Shown here: in pieces, positions 46,042 through 52,398 of the stretch
Layout of the letters: each line of letters opens with the position of its first letter
Position numbering within the stretch: the stretch's first letter is position 1
DNA from: Polynucleobacter sp. AM-25C3
GTDB taxonomy: Bacteria > Pseudomonadota > Gammaproteobacteria > Burkholderiales > Burkholderiaceae
Length of the DNA stretch: 52,398 bases
Assembly: GCF_018882335.1 (NCBI RefSeq)
Contig: NZ_JACVOS010000015.1
Coordinates: forward strand, 1 to 52,398
Direction of reading: 5' to 3'
Position numbers and translations under genes: made by a program
Notes under the pieces: generated by a model
Seen by the model: the letters and a program-made list of their open reading frames with translations, nothing else
Told to the model about the DNA's origin: nothing
Database searches by the model: none

Positions 46042-46407
46042 ATGATTTCTAGAATACTCAGAATATTGACTGTGCTAGCAGTCATTGCTTTACCTTTATC
46101 CGCTCTAGCTGCGAAAGAGCCAATCTACATTAATCTTGCCGCCAATGATCCAGTCAAGGTTTCAATGGCTTTGGATGCGGGTCGGCAATATTCTGAAAAA
46201 GGCTATCCAATTGTTATTTATCTCAATGACAAAGCAGTCCTTCTGGGGGTTCAAGTTAAATCAGGAGATGTTTCTAAAGAGCAAGAGGCGATCAGGCAAG
46301 CGATTGCAACTGGTGCAATGGTGATTATTTGCCCAAGCTGTTTAGAAGATTACGGGTTTACCCGAAACAATTTAGTGCAAGGTGTGATGGTCGGAGCGGA
46401 ACATTGA
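46042..46407 (+). CDS. secreted DsrE-family protein with CPSC motif (copy 1)
   Basis: This 121-residue protein has a signal peptide (cleavage near SALAA) followed by a DsrE/DsrF-like fold: IYINLAANDPVKVSMALDAG, VIYLNDKAVLLGV and VIICPSCLEDYGF. The two cysteines of CPSC (97 and 100) sit where sulfur-relay DsrE proteins carry their active cysteine. Periplasmic location and a copper-operon neighbour suggest copper binding or thiol chemistry rather than tRNA sulfur transfer; this is inference. A second copy ends module 2. cruR copy 2 starts 24 bases later. Confidence 0.8.
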   Translation: MISRILRILTVLAVIALPLSALAAKEPIYINLAANDPVKVSMALDAGRQYSEKGYPIVIYLNDKAVLLGVQVKSGDVSKEQEAIRQAIATGAMVIICPSCLEDYGFTRNNLVQGVMVGAEH

Positions 46408-46431
46408 AATACTCGATAGAATTATCCAATT

Positions 46432-46803
46432 ATGAATTTCCGCAAACATCACCTCATTCACTGGATTGCTGCTCTAGCAATTGCAATGAGTGCGCTTGCG
46501 CCAGCAGTTTCTCAAGCGGTCTCGCTTGCTAAGCATGGCCAAGGTTTTGCGATGGAGATTTGCTCTGCCGATGGAAATAAGCTGCAGATTAATATTCAAA
46601 ATGAAGATCAGGCTGGTCGCGCAGAAGTGCAACCTTGTCCATATTGCATCGCTCATACGGCTATCACGCCTGCATTTAATACCAATCTCACATTCCAGGC
46701 ACCGCAAACTCTTGCTTTGCTGCCACAGCTTTTCTATCAATCACCCAAGCCACTCGCTGTTTGGGTTACGCCTCCTTCAGCAGCACCCCCTACACAAGCC
46801 TAA
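46432..46803 (+). CDS. DUF2946 protein, CruR-type copper-responsive leader ORF (copy 2)
   Basis: This 123-residue paralogue of copy 1 has the same N-terminal hydrophobic segment, Cys44, CPYC at 69-72 and the C-terminus AAPPTQA, with Ala replacing the Arg of the published RAPP arrest motif. Its first 132 bases differ from copy 1 at only about six positions, and the sequence then diverges, indicating recent duplication or gene conversion of the signal region. No Shine-Dalgarno precedes the ATG; TAGAAT at 46417-46422 is the equivalent -10-like hexamer. Confidence 0.85.
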   Translation: MNFRKHHLIHWIAALAIAMSALAPAVSQAVSLAKHGQGFAMEICSADGNKLQINIQNEDQAGRAEVQPCPYCIAHTAITPAFNTNLTFQAPQTLALLPQLFYQSPKPLAVWVTPPSAAPPTQA

Positions 46804-46814
46804 ATCTTTTTAGG

Positions 46815-46857
46815 GCATAGCCTAGCTATGTAGTTGGTGACAGAAACATCAGTTGCC
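46815..46857 (+). promoter_or_regulatory. two-hairpin RNA element downstream of cruR copy 2
   Basis: Hairpin 1 is GCATAGC (46815-46821), CTA loop, GCTATGT (46825-46831). Hairpin 2 is GGTGAC (46836-46841) with GTTGCC (46852-46857), pairing through two G-U pairs. It starts 11 bases after the DUF2946 stop and lies just before the TTGTGTGGAG ribosome-binding region shared with module 1. Confidence 0.65.
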
Positions 46858-46878
46858 GTAATGTTGTGTGGAGTAGTC

Positions 46879-47361
46879 ATGTTTTCAATTCAAATGAATC
46901 GGCCTTCTTTAAGGCGGATCTCGCTATTTATTCTTACAGCCATTTTCCTGGTTGCTAATGCCGTTGCACATTCTCAGACTGAGGCGGAGTCTCGGGAAAA
47001 GATCAAGGTGCTGATTTCGAAGACATTTGATCAGCCCAATCTGAAGGTGCAAACCACCCCGATTGTGATTGAAGGAAAAGTTGCTATTGCCGATTGGACT
47101 CAAGGTCAAAAGGGTGGTCGGGCACTTCTACGCAGAAAGCATTCCGATTGGGAAATCATTGCCTGCGGTGGTCCTGGATTCAAGGACTCTGGCGCTATAG
47201 CGGCGACCGGTATCTCCAAAGAGATCGCCAACAACATCACAGTAAAACTCAAGACCGAAGAGGCAAAACTCTCCCCGCAGAAGATTAAACAACTGGATTC
47301 ATTTGATGGTGTTGTGACTATGGGTCACGGTACGCAGCATGGATCTGATTCAAAACACTAA
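46879..47361 (+). CDS. secreted copper uptake system-associated protein
   Basis: This 160-residue protein has a signal anchor or signal peptide (ISLFILTAIFLVANAVAHS). The mature domain contains IKVLISKTFDQPN, VIEGKVAIADWTQGQKGGRALLRRKHSDWEIIACGGPGF and ends in a His-rich tail (GHGTQHGSDSKH). The WEIIACGG block matches proteins annotated as copper uptake system-associated, found beside TonB copper receptors. The single Cys and terminal histidines could bind copper. The ATG at 46879 has GGAG at good spacing. The molecular role is unknown. Confidence 0.75.
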   Translation: MFSIQMNRPSLRRISLFILTAIFLVANAVAHSQTEAESREKIKVLISKTFDQPNLKVQTTPIVIEGKVAIADWTQGQKGGRALLRRKHSDWEIIACGGPGFKDSGAIAATGISKEIANNITVKLKTEEAKLSPQKIKQLDSFDGVVTMGHGTQHGSDSKH

Positions 47362-47374
47362 TTTGAGATAAAAA

Positions 47375-49357
47375 ATGAATCTATATAAAACTAAGTTGGC
47401 AATCGCCGCTTCACTATTAGTAGCCGGCAATGTGTATGCACAAAGCGTGCCCCATGTGATTGTCACCGCAAAGCCAGATATTGCCGAAGTTGAAATTGAC
47501 AAGTTCTCCAGTACCTCTGCTGTGATTACTGATGAAACGATTCGAGATTTACATGCAGCCGATTTAGCGTCTGCATTGCGCAATACACCAGGAACTCAGA
47601 TTTCTCGCTATAACCCTGTAGGCTCGTATGGTGGCGCAGAGGGTGGTTCTGTATTCATTCGCGGTATGGGCTTAAGCCGTCCAGGAAGTGAAATTAAGAC
47701 TTATATCGATAACGTACCAATGTATATGCCTATTTGGAACCACGCTTTGCTGGATTTATTGCCTGTGAATGGCATGAAAGACATCACCATTTACAAGAGC
47801 GCGCAGCCTCAAGTGACTGGTAATAACTTTGCATCGATCAATATGAATACCAAAACCGCGGGACCCAGGAATGGTATTTCTGGTAATGCGCGGGTTTCTT
47901 ATGGCTCTTATAACACGGTCATTGAGCAGGTTGATATGGCCGGCAGGCACAATGATATTGACTTTAATCTTGCCCAAGGATACTCAAAGTCAAATGGTCA
48001 GAGAGCAAATGCAAGTGGCCAGTTGAGCAACATCATGGGTGGGCTTGGGTTTAAATTGGATCAAAACTGGTCTGCTGGTGTAAGTGGTATGGCGATTAAC
48101 AATACAGCTACTGATCCTGGAAACAATACCCTTCCAGCTCCAGCAGTAGCGCCAACCTATGATTCTTCAGCTCAAATGGTGACTGCATTTGTAAAGCATC
48201 GTTACGATTTAGTGGAGGGTGAGTTCCGCTTCTACAGCAATACAGGCAAGGGAAATATTAATAACGACAATGGTGATGGTGGATGGGGTACTGAAAATAA
48301 TCCATTTACTATGCAAGGGTTCCGTTGGAAAGAAAATATCACCCCATGGACTGGCGGCACTCTAGTGGCTGGATTGGATTACGACACCACTTACGGGAGT
48401 GTTACACAGACTAGTCCTGCAGCAGGAATGGTAATAAGCCCATATCTTCCCCCTCCTGTGATACCCCCTACGGTTAAAACAAATTTACCAACATTTAAAT
48501 TGACGTCCCCTTATGTTGGGTTAAGTCATAACTTTAGGCTGGGCGATGCGTGGTCATTACAACCATCAGCAGGTGTTAGAACCTATCAAAGTAATTACTA
48601 TGCGGCTAAATCTGCACCTTACGGCGGCTTATCGCTAATTTCTGACGCTGTAACCTTATTTGCAAATGCCTCCAAAGGAATAAATTATCCCGGGCTAGAG
48701 GGGCCAGCTATGAATGGCGCAGCTGCGGTATGGTCGAAAAGATTTAGCACCACTCAAAATAATTCTTGGGCAAATTTATCGCCAGAAGAAATGAACCATT
48801 TAGAGGTAGGCGGAAAGTTTTATCCGGATAAGAAATCCAGAGTTGACTTAAGCTTATTCCAGGACTCTATTTCGAATCGGTACACTTTTACGGAAGCGGA
48901 TGGCGGAATCATCAATTGGACCACCGTTGGTCAATACACCACCAAAGGTGTTGAGCTTTCTGGCCAACGCGAAATCATTCCTGAGTTAACTGGTTTCTTG
49001 GGTTGGACTTATCTTAATAACAATAGCGTGGCTAATCTTCCGTACATGCCACAGAATGCATTTAATGCCGCAATTACTGGATACGTATACAAGTTCCGCG
49101 TATCTGTAGATGCACAATATCAAACCTCCTTTTATGCCCAAAATTTGAGTCGTAATGCCACAGTTACAAATACGACTAGGGTGGATGGTTTTGGAGTGGC
49201 CAATGCTCGTGTCTCATATCCGATTCCAGAGTTGGGCAAGAAAGGCGAGGTATTTGTGATGGTTGAGAATATCTTTAACCAACAGTACAGCTATCGCCAG
49301 GGATACCCAATGCCAGGAACCTGGGGGTCAATTGGTTTGTCAGCAAGCTTTAACTAA
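47375..49357 (+). CDS. TonB-dependent receptor, probable copper uptake (second receptor)
   Basis: This 660-residue outer-membrane receptor has a signal peptide cleaved at YAQ-SV. Then comes the TonB-box-like VIVTAKP and a plug domain with LASALRNTPGTQISRYNPVG, SVFIRGMGLSRPGSEIKTYIDNVPMYMPIWNH and INMNTKTAG. The barrel ends with VMVENIFNQQYSYRQGYPMPGT and GSIGLSASFN. It differs in family from the module 1 receptor, so the two may take up different copper forms. Substrate assignment rests on its neighbours. Confidence 0.85.
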   Translation: MNLYKTKLAIAASLLVAGNVYAQSVPHVIVTAKPDIAEVEIDKFSSTSAVITDETIRDLHAADLASALRNTPGTQISRYNPVGSYGGAEGGSVFIRGMGLSRPGSEIKTYIDNVPMYMPIWNHALLDLLPVNGMKDITIYKSAQPQVTGNNFASINMNTKTAGPRNGISGNARVSYGSYNTVIEQVDMAGRHNDIDFNLAQGYSKSNGQRANASGQLSNIMGGLGFKLDQNWSAGVSGMAINNTATDPGNNTLPAPAVAPTYDSSAQMVTAFVKHRYDLVEGEFRFYSNTGKGNINNDNGDGGWGTENNPFTMQGFRWKENITPWTGGTLVAGLDYDTTYGSVTQTSPAAGMVISPYLPPPVIPPTVKTNLPTFKLTSPYVGLSHNFRLGDAWSLQPSAGVRTYQSNYYAAKSAPYGGLSLISDAVTLFANASKGINYPGLEGPAMNGAAAVWSKRFSTTQNNSWANLSPEEMNHLEVGGKFYPDKKSRVDLSLFQDSISNRYTFTEADGGIINWTTVGQYTTKGVELSGQREIIPELTGFLGWTYLNNNSVANLPYMPQNAFNAAITGYVYKFRVSVDAQYQTSFYAQNLSRNATVTNTTRVDGFGVANARVSYPIPELGKKGEVFVMVENIFNQQYSYRQGYPMPGTWGSIGLSASFN

Positions 49358-49456
49358 TCATTCATTTGGTTATGAATGTGAGAGATTGATTTAGGTCAAG
49401 TCACTCATTTGATTTATTGGGAAAATTAACAGTTGTATTTAAAAAGGAGTATCACC

Positions 49457-49873
49457 ATGTTCTTGAAATCATTAAAGGCTGCAGTTATCGCCGTATTGGC
49501 AACATTGTCCATGTCAGCTATCGCAGGCGCCAATGACCCATTGTTTATTAATTTGACTACCGATGATGTTCATCGCTCAAACATGGCGATTACTTTTGGC
49601 AAGCATCACTCTGCCAATGGTCACCCTTTGAGTATTTTTTTGAATGACAAAGGTGTAATTCTTGGCGTTAAGGCTGGCTCAGAAAAATATGCTGCTCAGC
49701 AAAAAGAATTGACTGAAATCATCTCAAAAGGTGGTTTAGTAATTATTTGTCCATCTTGCTTAAAAAATGCAGGTTACACAGAAGCTGATTTAGTGCCTGG
49801 AATCAAGATTGGCAGCCCTAAGTTGACTGGTGATGCCCTGTTCAAAGATGGCACCAAGACGATGAGTTGGTAA
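49457..49873 (+). CDS. secreted DsrE-family protein with CPSC motif (copy 2)
   Basis: This 138-residue paralogue of the module 1 DsrE-like protein has a signal peptide (cleavage near SAIAGA), LFINLTTDDVHRSNMAITFG, SIFLNDKGVILGV and VIICPSCLKNAGYTEADLVPG with Cys98 and Cys101. The C-terminus is longer by about 17 residues. The ATG at 49457 is preferred because AAAGGAG lies eight bases before it. cruR copy 3 begins 22 bases after the stop. Confidence 0.8.
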   Translation: MFLKSLKAAVIAVLATLSMSAIAGANDPLFINLTTDDVHRSNMAITFGKHHSANGHPLSIFLNDKGVILGVKAGSEKYAAQQKELTEIISKGGLVIICPSCLKNAGYTEADLVPGIKIGSPKLTGDALFKDGTKTMSW

Positions 49874-49895
49874 GTTTTAGGCTATTCTTATTTAT

Positions 49896-50273
49896 ATGAA
49901 TTTCTTTAAGCACCGTAAGCTCGTTCACTGGATAGCCATATTGGCTGTCTTGATGAGTGCGCTTGCGCCTGCTGTTTCACAAGCTTTATCTTTAGCCAAT
50001 AATGGCCAAGGCTTTGTAGTCGAGATTTGTTCTACCAACGGTAGCAAAATGACTCAGGTCATTGGTGATGAGGATTCTTCTTCATCACCTGCCATGGGTG
50101 GTCACTGCCCTTACTGTGTAGTGCAGCCGGTTTACTTGCTGCCAATAATTAGTTCATTTGAATTTTCAGCTCCACAAAACTATGTAGCTCAATCACCAAC
50201 CTCCTATCAAGCCCCGCGCACTTCATCTGCTTGGCTTAAGCTCCCCTCTAGAGCGCCGCCTACCCAGTCTTAA
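49896..50273 (+). CDS. DUF2946 protein, CruR-type copper-responsive leader ORF (copy 3)
   Basis: This 125-residue DUF2946 protein is more divergent than copies 1 and 2, but again has the hydrophobic N-terminus (MSALAPAVSQALSLA), Cys45 and CPYC at 71-74. Its C-terminus is SRAPPTQS, with the RAPP motif (119-122) reported as the arrest site in the Bordetella protein intact. His70 precedes CPYC. TATTCT at 49883-49888, seven bases before the ATG, resembles a -10, and there is no Shine-Dalgarno. It heads module 3. Confidence 0.87.
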   Translation: MNFFKHRKLVHWIAILAVLMSALAPAVSQALSLANNGQGFVVEICSTNGSKMTQVIGDEDSSSSPAMGGHCPYCVVQPVYLLPIISSFEFSAPQNYVAQSPTSYQAPRTSSAWLKLPSRAPPTQS

Positions 50274-50284
50274 ATCACTTTATT

Positions 50285-50323
50285 GGCATGGCTTTGTCAT
50301 GTCGTTTGGCAAGAATTTTTGCC
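50285..50323 (+). promoter_or_regulatory. two-hairpin RNA element downstream of cruR copy 3
   Basis: Hairpin 1 is GGCATGGC (50285-50292), TTT loop, GTCATGTC (50296-50303), eight pairs including two G-U pairs. Hairpin 2 is GGCAA (50308-50312) with TTGCC (50319-50323). The sequence differs greatly from copies 1 and 2, yet the spacing from the stop (11 bases), the three-base loop and the two-stem layout are kept, which implies selection on structure. Confidence 0.6.
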
Positions 50324-50353
50324 CCTGATTTAAGAATGAATTTGGAGGTATGG

Positions 50354-50941
50354 ATGTACGCCATTATTGAGCGCCCTGAACATGGGGCCACAGCAAAACA
50401 GATTATTTCTAAAGTGTCACAAGAGATATTGCTTCCGAGTAATTTGCTCGAAGGGCATTATTGTGACAATCGCTTCCCTTCTCGCAAGCCCATAGATCGC
50501 TACTCCTGTATCGAACTGATTCGATATATTTGGATTAATCATTCCTCCAGAAGGGCTTTCTTGGTCAAACTCCCTAAAGACTTATCTTCGGATAATGCGT
50601 TGATTCAGGGCTTTGATGATCAGTATTTGGGCTATGTTCCAAAAAGAATTGGTAGGGGCTACTTAAAGGATCTGGCTATTCTGTATAAAAAAATTAATGA
50701 CATAGAAAAATATAAGCGTCAGTTAGGGACTGGTATTTTTGCCTTAATGGGAACCGCCGGAATGAGTGTCTTTTCCAAAAGGGAGCTCACTAGCTTGCTC
50801 TCAGAGCAGGCTAAATCCTTAAGGCCTGTCTACGTCATGATTGATGAGAGGTTGGACGACCTTAAATCTGAGTTGGCTGGTAAGAAAGACATCTTCGTGC
50901 GCGGCAGGGAGAATAGTTATTACGACAGGCTCGCAGCATGA
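50354..50941 (+). CDS. unrecognised protein in copper module 3
   Basis: This 195-residue protein begins MYAIIERPEHGATAKQIISK. The ATG at 50354 is preferred because GGAGG lies five bases before it; in-frame starts further upstream would run back into the hairpin element. No signal peptide or long membrane helix is evident. The middle (RRAFLVKLPKDLSSDNALIQGFDD) and the charged C-terminal half (KKINDIEKYKRQL, LTSLLSEQAKSL) look soluble. I do not recognise a family. Its stop overlaps the next start by four bases, so the two small proteins are translationally coupled and may act together. Confidence 0.6.
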   Translation: MYAIIERPEHGATAKQIISKVSQEILLPSNLLEGHYCDNRFPSRKPIDRYSCIELIRYIWINHSSRRAFLVKLPKDLSSDNALIQGFDDQYLGYVPKRIGRGYLKDLAILYKKINDIEKYKRQLGTGIFALMGTAGMSVFSKRELTSLLSEQAKSLRPVYVMIDERLDDLKSELAGKKDIFVRGRENSYYDRLAA

Positions 50942-51252
50942 GTAAATGGCTAACTAAACTCCCGGGCTATCAAGTCTATGAGCCAGGGCTGGAGCGTAAG
51001 GTTTTGTATGAGCTTCCTCAATTTACGGTGCTTGGTAGCCTTGCAATTGCTCTCCCTAGTCTTTTAGCTAGATTCTTCCTGTCGCCCAAAGCGCAGCGAA
51101 TCATCGATATTTTGGTGATTGGCACAGAAATCTTCTTTTTGGGGATGGTTTTGACTCTAGGCATTGCCGCCTTGATTGTGACGCTGGCAAAGGGGCCGGC
51201 TTATGTTGCAGACGCATACCCGCTAATAGATTCTGACAGACCGAAAAAATAG
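50938..51252 (+). CDS. small two-helix membrane protein in copper module 3
   Basis: This 104-residue protein starts MSKWLTKLPGYQVYEPGLER and has two hydrophobic segments (FTVLGSLAIALPSLLARFF and VIGTEIFFLGMVLTLGIAALIVTLA) and a polar tail. It overlaps the preceding gene by ATGA. The family is not recognised. With DUF2244 and PCuAC genes following, a link to cytochrome oxidase maturation is possible. Confidence 0.6.
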   Translation: MSKWLTKLPGYQVYEPGLERKVLYELPQFTVLGSLAIALPSLLARFFLSPKAQRIIDILVIGTEIFFLGMVLTLGIAALIVTLAKGPAYVADAYPLIDSDRPKK

Positions 51253-51289
51253 CATTTTTTTAGATAGTAAGTTAGGATAAAGTTTAGAA

Positions 51290-51721
51290 ATGCGGACTTG
51301 GTTGATGAAAAGAAATTGCTCTTTTTCCCCGAAGCAGGTGGGGGTTTTCTATTTATCAATCGTCTGTTTCTCGCTACTGGTGGCAACATACTTTTTGTTG
51401 ATTGGCGTGTGGATGGTGATCATCTTCACGTCCATTGAGATCCTTGCATTAACGTTTGCTTTATATATTTATTCTCGCCATGCTTTAGATTACGAGAAGA
51501 TTACGATCGTAGGGAAGCAATTATTGTTTGAAAGAAGTTGGGGCGGCAAGGTTCAGTCCCATGAATTTAATACGATCTGGACGAAGCTAGTGCGCAGTGA
51601 GTCCACTGGTCGAGATTTGGTTTTAAAGACTTCCGCTCAAGAAGTGCCGATCGGATTTTTTATCGGCGCAAATGAGCAGGCACAATTTGAAAAAGAGCTC
51701 GAGAGATATCTCGGGATTTGA
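51290..51721 (+). CDS. DUF2244 family membrane protein
   Basis: This 143-residue protein has NCSFSPKQVGVFYLSIVCFSLLVATYFLL and a second helix (MVIIFTSIEILALTFALYIY), then a soluble domain with ITIVGKQLLFERSWGGKVQSHEF and the tail IGFFIGANEQAQFEKELERYL. This layout (NxSLSPxQ-like start, two helices, then the domain) matches DUF2244, which is often found near cytochrome c oxidase genes. Starts at 51290 or 51305 are possible. The PCuAC gene follows after 22 bases. Confidence 0.75.
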   Translation: MRTWLMKRNCSFSPKQVGVFYLSIVCFSLLVATYFLLIGVWMVIIFTSIEILALTFALYIYSRHALDYEKITIVGKQLLFERSWGGKVQSHEFNTIWTKLVRSESTGRDLVLKTSAQEVPIGFFIGANEQAQFEKELERYLGI

Positions 51722-51743
51722 GGTTAACTAGGAGGATGTACTA

Positions 51744-52232
51744 ATGAAAAGCAATACTCTATTAAAAGCATTATTGGTTTCTGTAGTGGGTTTTGGTTTG
51801 AGCGGTTTAGCCCAAGCACAAAACGCTAAAGTGGGTAGCGTACAAATCGAAAATGCCTACACCCGCGCTACCGTGCCGGGTCAAATGGCTGCTGGCGGTT
51901 TTATGAAGATTGAAAACAAAGGCGCTGCCGATCAACTCATTTCTGCTAGCTCTCCGGTGGCCGGTGAAGTGCAGTTGCATGAAATGGCGATGGATGGCAA
52001 TGTTATGAAAATGCGTCAAGTAAAAGATATCGCTGTGCCAGCAGGTGGCTCTGTTGAATTAAAACCTGGTGGTTTGCATTTGATGTTCATGAACATCAAG
52101 GCGCCATTGGCTGCTGGTGAAACTGTTCCAGTCAAACTCAAGTTTTCTAAAGCAGGTGAAGTTGAAGTGAAGATGCCTGTGAATGCCATGGGCAATCCTG
52201 GTGCTGGTCATGGTGGAGCCATGAAGCACTAA
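51744..52232 (+). CDS. periplasmic copper chaperone PCuAC
   Basis: This 162-residue periplasmic Cu(I) chaperone delivers copper, typically to the CuA site of cytochrome oxidase. The signal peptide is cleaved near AQAQNA. The copper motif H(M)X10MX21HXM is exact: His79, Met90, His112 and Met114 (HEM...M...HLM). A His/Met-rich tail (GHGGAMKH) may add a second site. AGGAGG precedes the ATG. It closes module 3 and the copper island. Confidence 0.95.
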   Translation: MKSNTLLKALLVSVVGFGLSGLAQAQNAKVGSVQIENAYTRATVPGQMAAGGFMKIENKGAADQLISASSPVAGEVQLHEMAMDGNVMKMRQVKDIAVPAGGSVELKPGGLHLMFMNIKAPLAAGETVPVKLKFSKAGEVEVKMPVNAMGNPGAGHGGAMKH

Positions 52233-52252
52233 GCTTGTATTTTTCTTAGGTA

Positions 52253-52274
52253 TTAAAAAAGCCCCTAGTTTTTA
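52253..52274 (+). other. truncated terminator at the IS junction
   Basis: An A tract followed by GCCCCTAG and a T tract directly precedes the IS end. It looks like the first arm of a terminator for the PCuAC gene, but the matching GGGGC arm is absent before the IS terminus at 52275. The insertion may have split it. Confidence 0.4.
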
Positions 52275-52398
52275 TGAACTGACCCACAAAAGTTGGACAC
52301 CAAATCCAACTCAAAGGGGTCAGCTTCATGAGCAAATACAGTACGCAGTTCAAGCTAAAAGTAGTTACTGAGTATTTAAAGTCTGGGGGCTACCTCAG
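52275..52398 (+). mobile_element. IS3-family insertion sequence, left end (partial)
   Basis: The element begins with TGAACTGACCCACAAAAGTT at 52275, a typical IS3-family terminal repeat starting with TG. A leader with AAAGGGGTCAG and the OrfA gene from 52328 follow, and the element runs off the window. It differs from the element at the left edge of the window. Confidence 0.8.
52328..52398 (+). CDS. IS3-family transposase OrfA, N-terminal fragment
   Basis: From the ATG at 52328 the sequence encodes MSKYSTQFKLKVVTEYLKSG and continues GYL, the start of an IS150-like helix-turn-helix OrfA. AGGGGT about eight bases upstream can serve as ribosome binding site. Only 23 codons are visible. Confidence 0.8.
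   Translation, partial: MSKYSTQFKLKVVTEYLKSGGYL

Overview
The window looks like a chromosomal segment of a small-genome freshwater betaproteobacterium, most likely Burkholderiales near Polynucleobacter. This is inferred from moderate GC content, dense coding, single-copy biosynthetic genes with Burkholderiales-type order (DUF3460-scpA-panC, argH/hemC-hemD), paired cyanophycin synthetases and Bug/Tct-type transporters. No 16S or ribosomal protein gene is present, so the genus is an inference. Both edges run into IS3-family elements with different OrfA proteins: one on the minus strand at bases 1-131, one on the plus strand from 52275.

Layout. 0.3-1.8 kb: tandem glycine riboswitch with a terminator-like hairpin, then a DadA-type D-amino acid dehydrogenase. 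2.0-3.4 kb: an outer-membrane-type protein and a frameshifted secreted protein behind a TTGTTACAAAG inverted repeat. 3.5-7.2 kb (minus): panC, scpA, a DUF3460 gene and metG. 7.4-11.2 kb: fdhD, dcd and a large PLP amino acid decarboxylase. 11.2-11.8 kb: yefM-yoeB toxin-antitoxin pair with a near-perfect palindromic operator. 11.8-15.3 kb (minus): argH followed by the two TRAP permeases, with no solute-binding protein nearby. 15.4-23.8 kb: hemC-hemD, ubiC, an RhlE-like helicase with a hairpin over its ribosome binding site, leuE, an aldehyde dehydrogenase, msrA, pdxH and tcdA. 24-30 kb: amino acid permease plus alanine dehydrogenase, a GDT1-type cation exporter and pepN. 29.9-30.5 kb: vapBC. 30.7-39.6 kb: fbp, then a cyanophycin locus (two synthetases on minus; ABC transporter and DUF1854 protein on plus). 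39.6-43.0 kb: tRNA-Thr(CGU) and a tctC-tctB-tctA tripartite carboxylate transporter.

43.1-52.2 kb is the most interesting part: a plus-strand copper acquisition island of three consecutive modules. Each module begins with a DUF2946 gene resembling the CruR copper-responsive upstream ORFs described in Bordetella pertussis (CPYC motif and a C-terminal APP motif). Module 1 is cruR1, a 59-aa membrane protein, an OprC-like TonB receptor and a secreted DsrE-like CPSC protein. Module 2 is cruR2, a secreted copper-uptake-associated protein, a second TonB receptor and a second DsrE-like protein. Module 3 is cruR3, two unrecognised genes, a DUF2244 protein and a PCuAC copper chaperone. Directly after each DUF2946 stop codon lies the same two-hairpin arrangement. 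Its third copy has a quite different sequence but similar pairing, which suggests a conserved regulatory RNA element. Together the modules could bring copper through the outer membrane, handle it in the periplasm and deliver it to cuproproteins such as cytochrome oxidase, with each module switched off by copper through its leader ORF. That regulatory model is inferred from homology.
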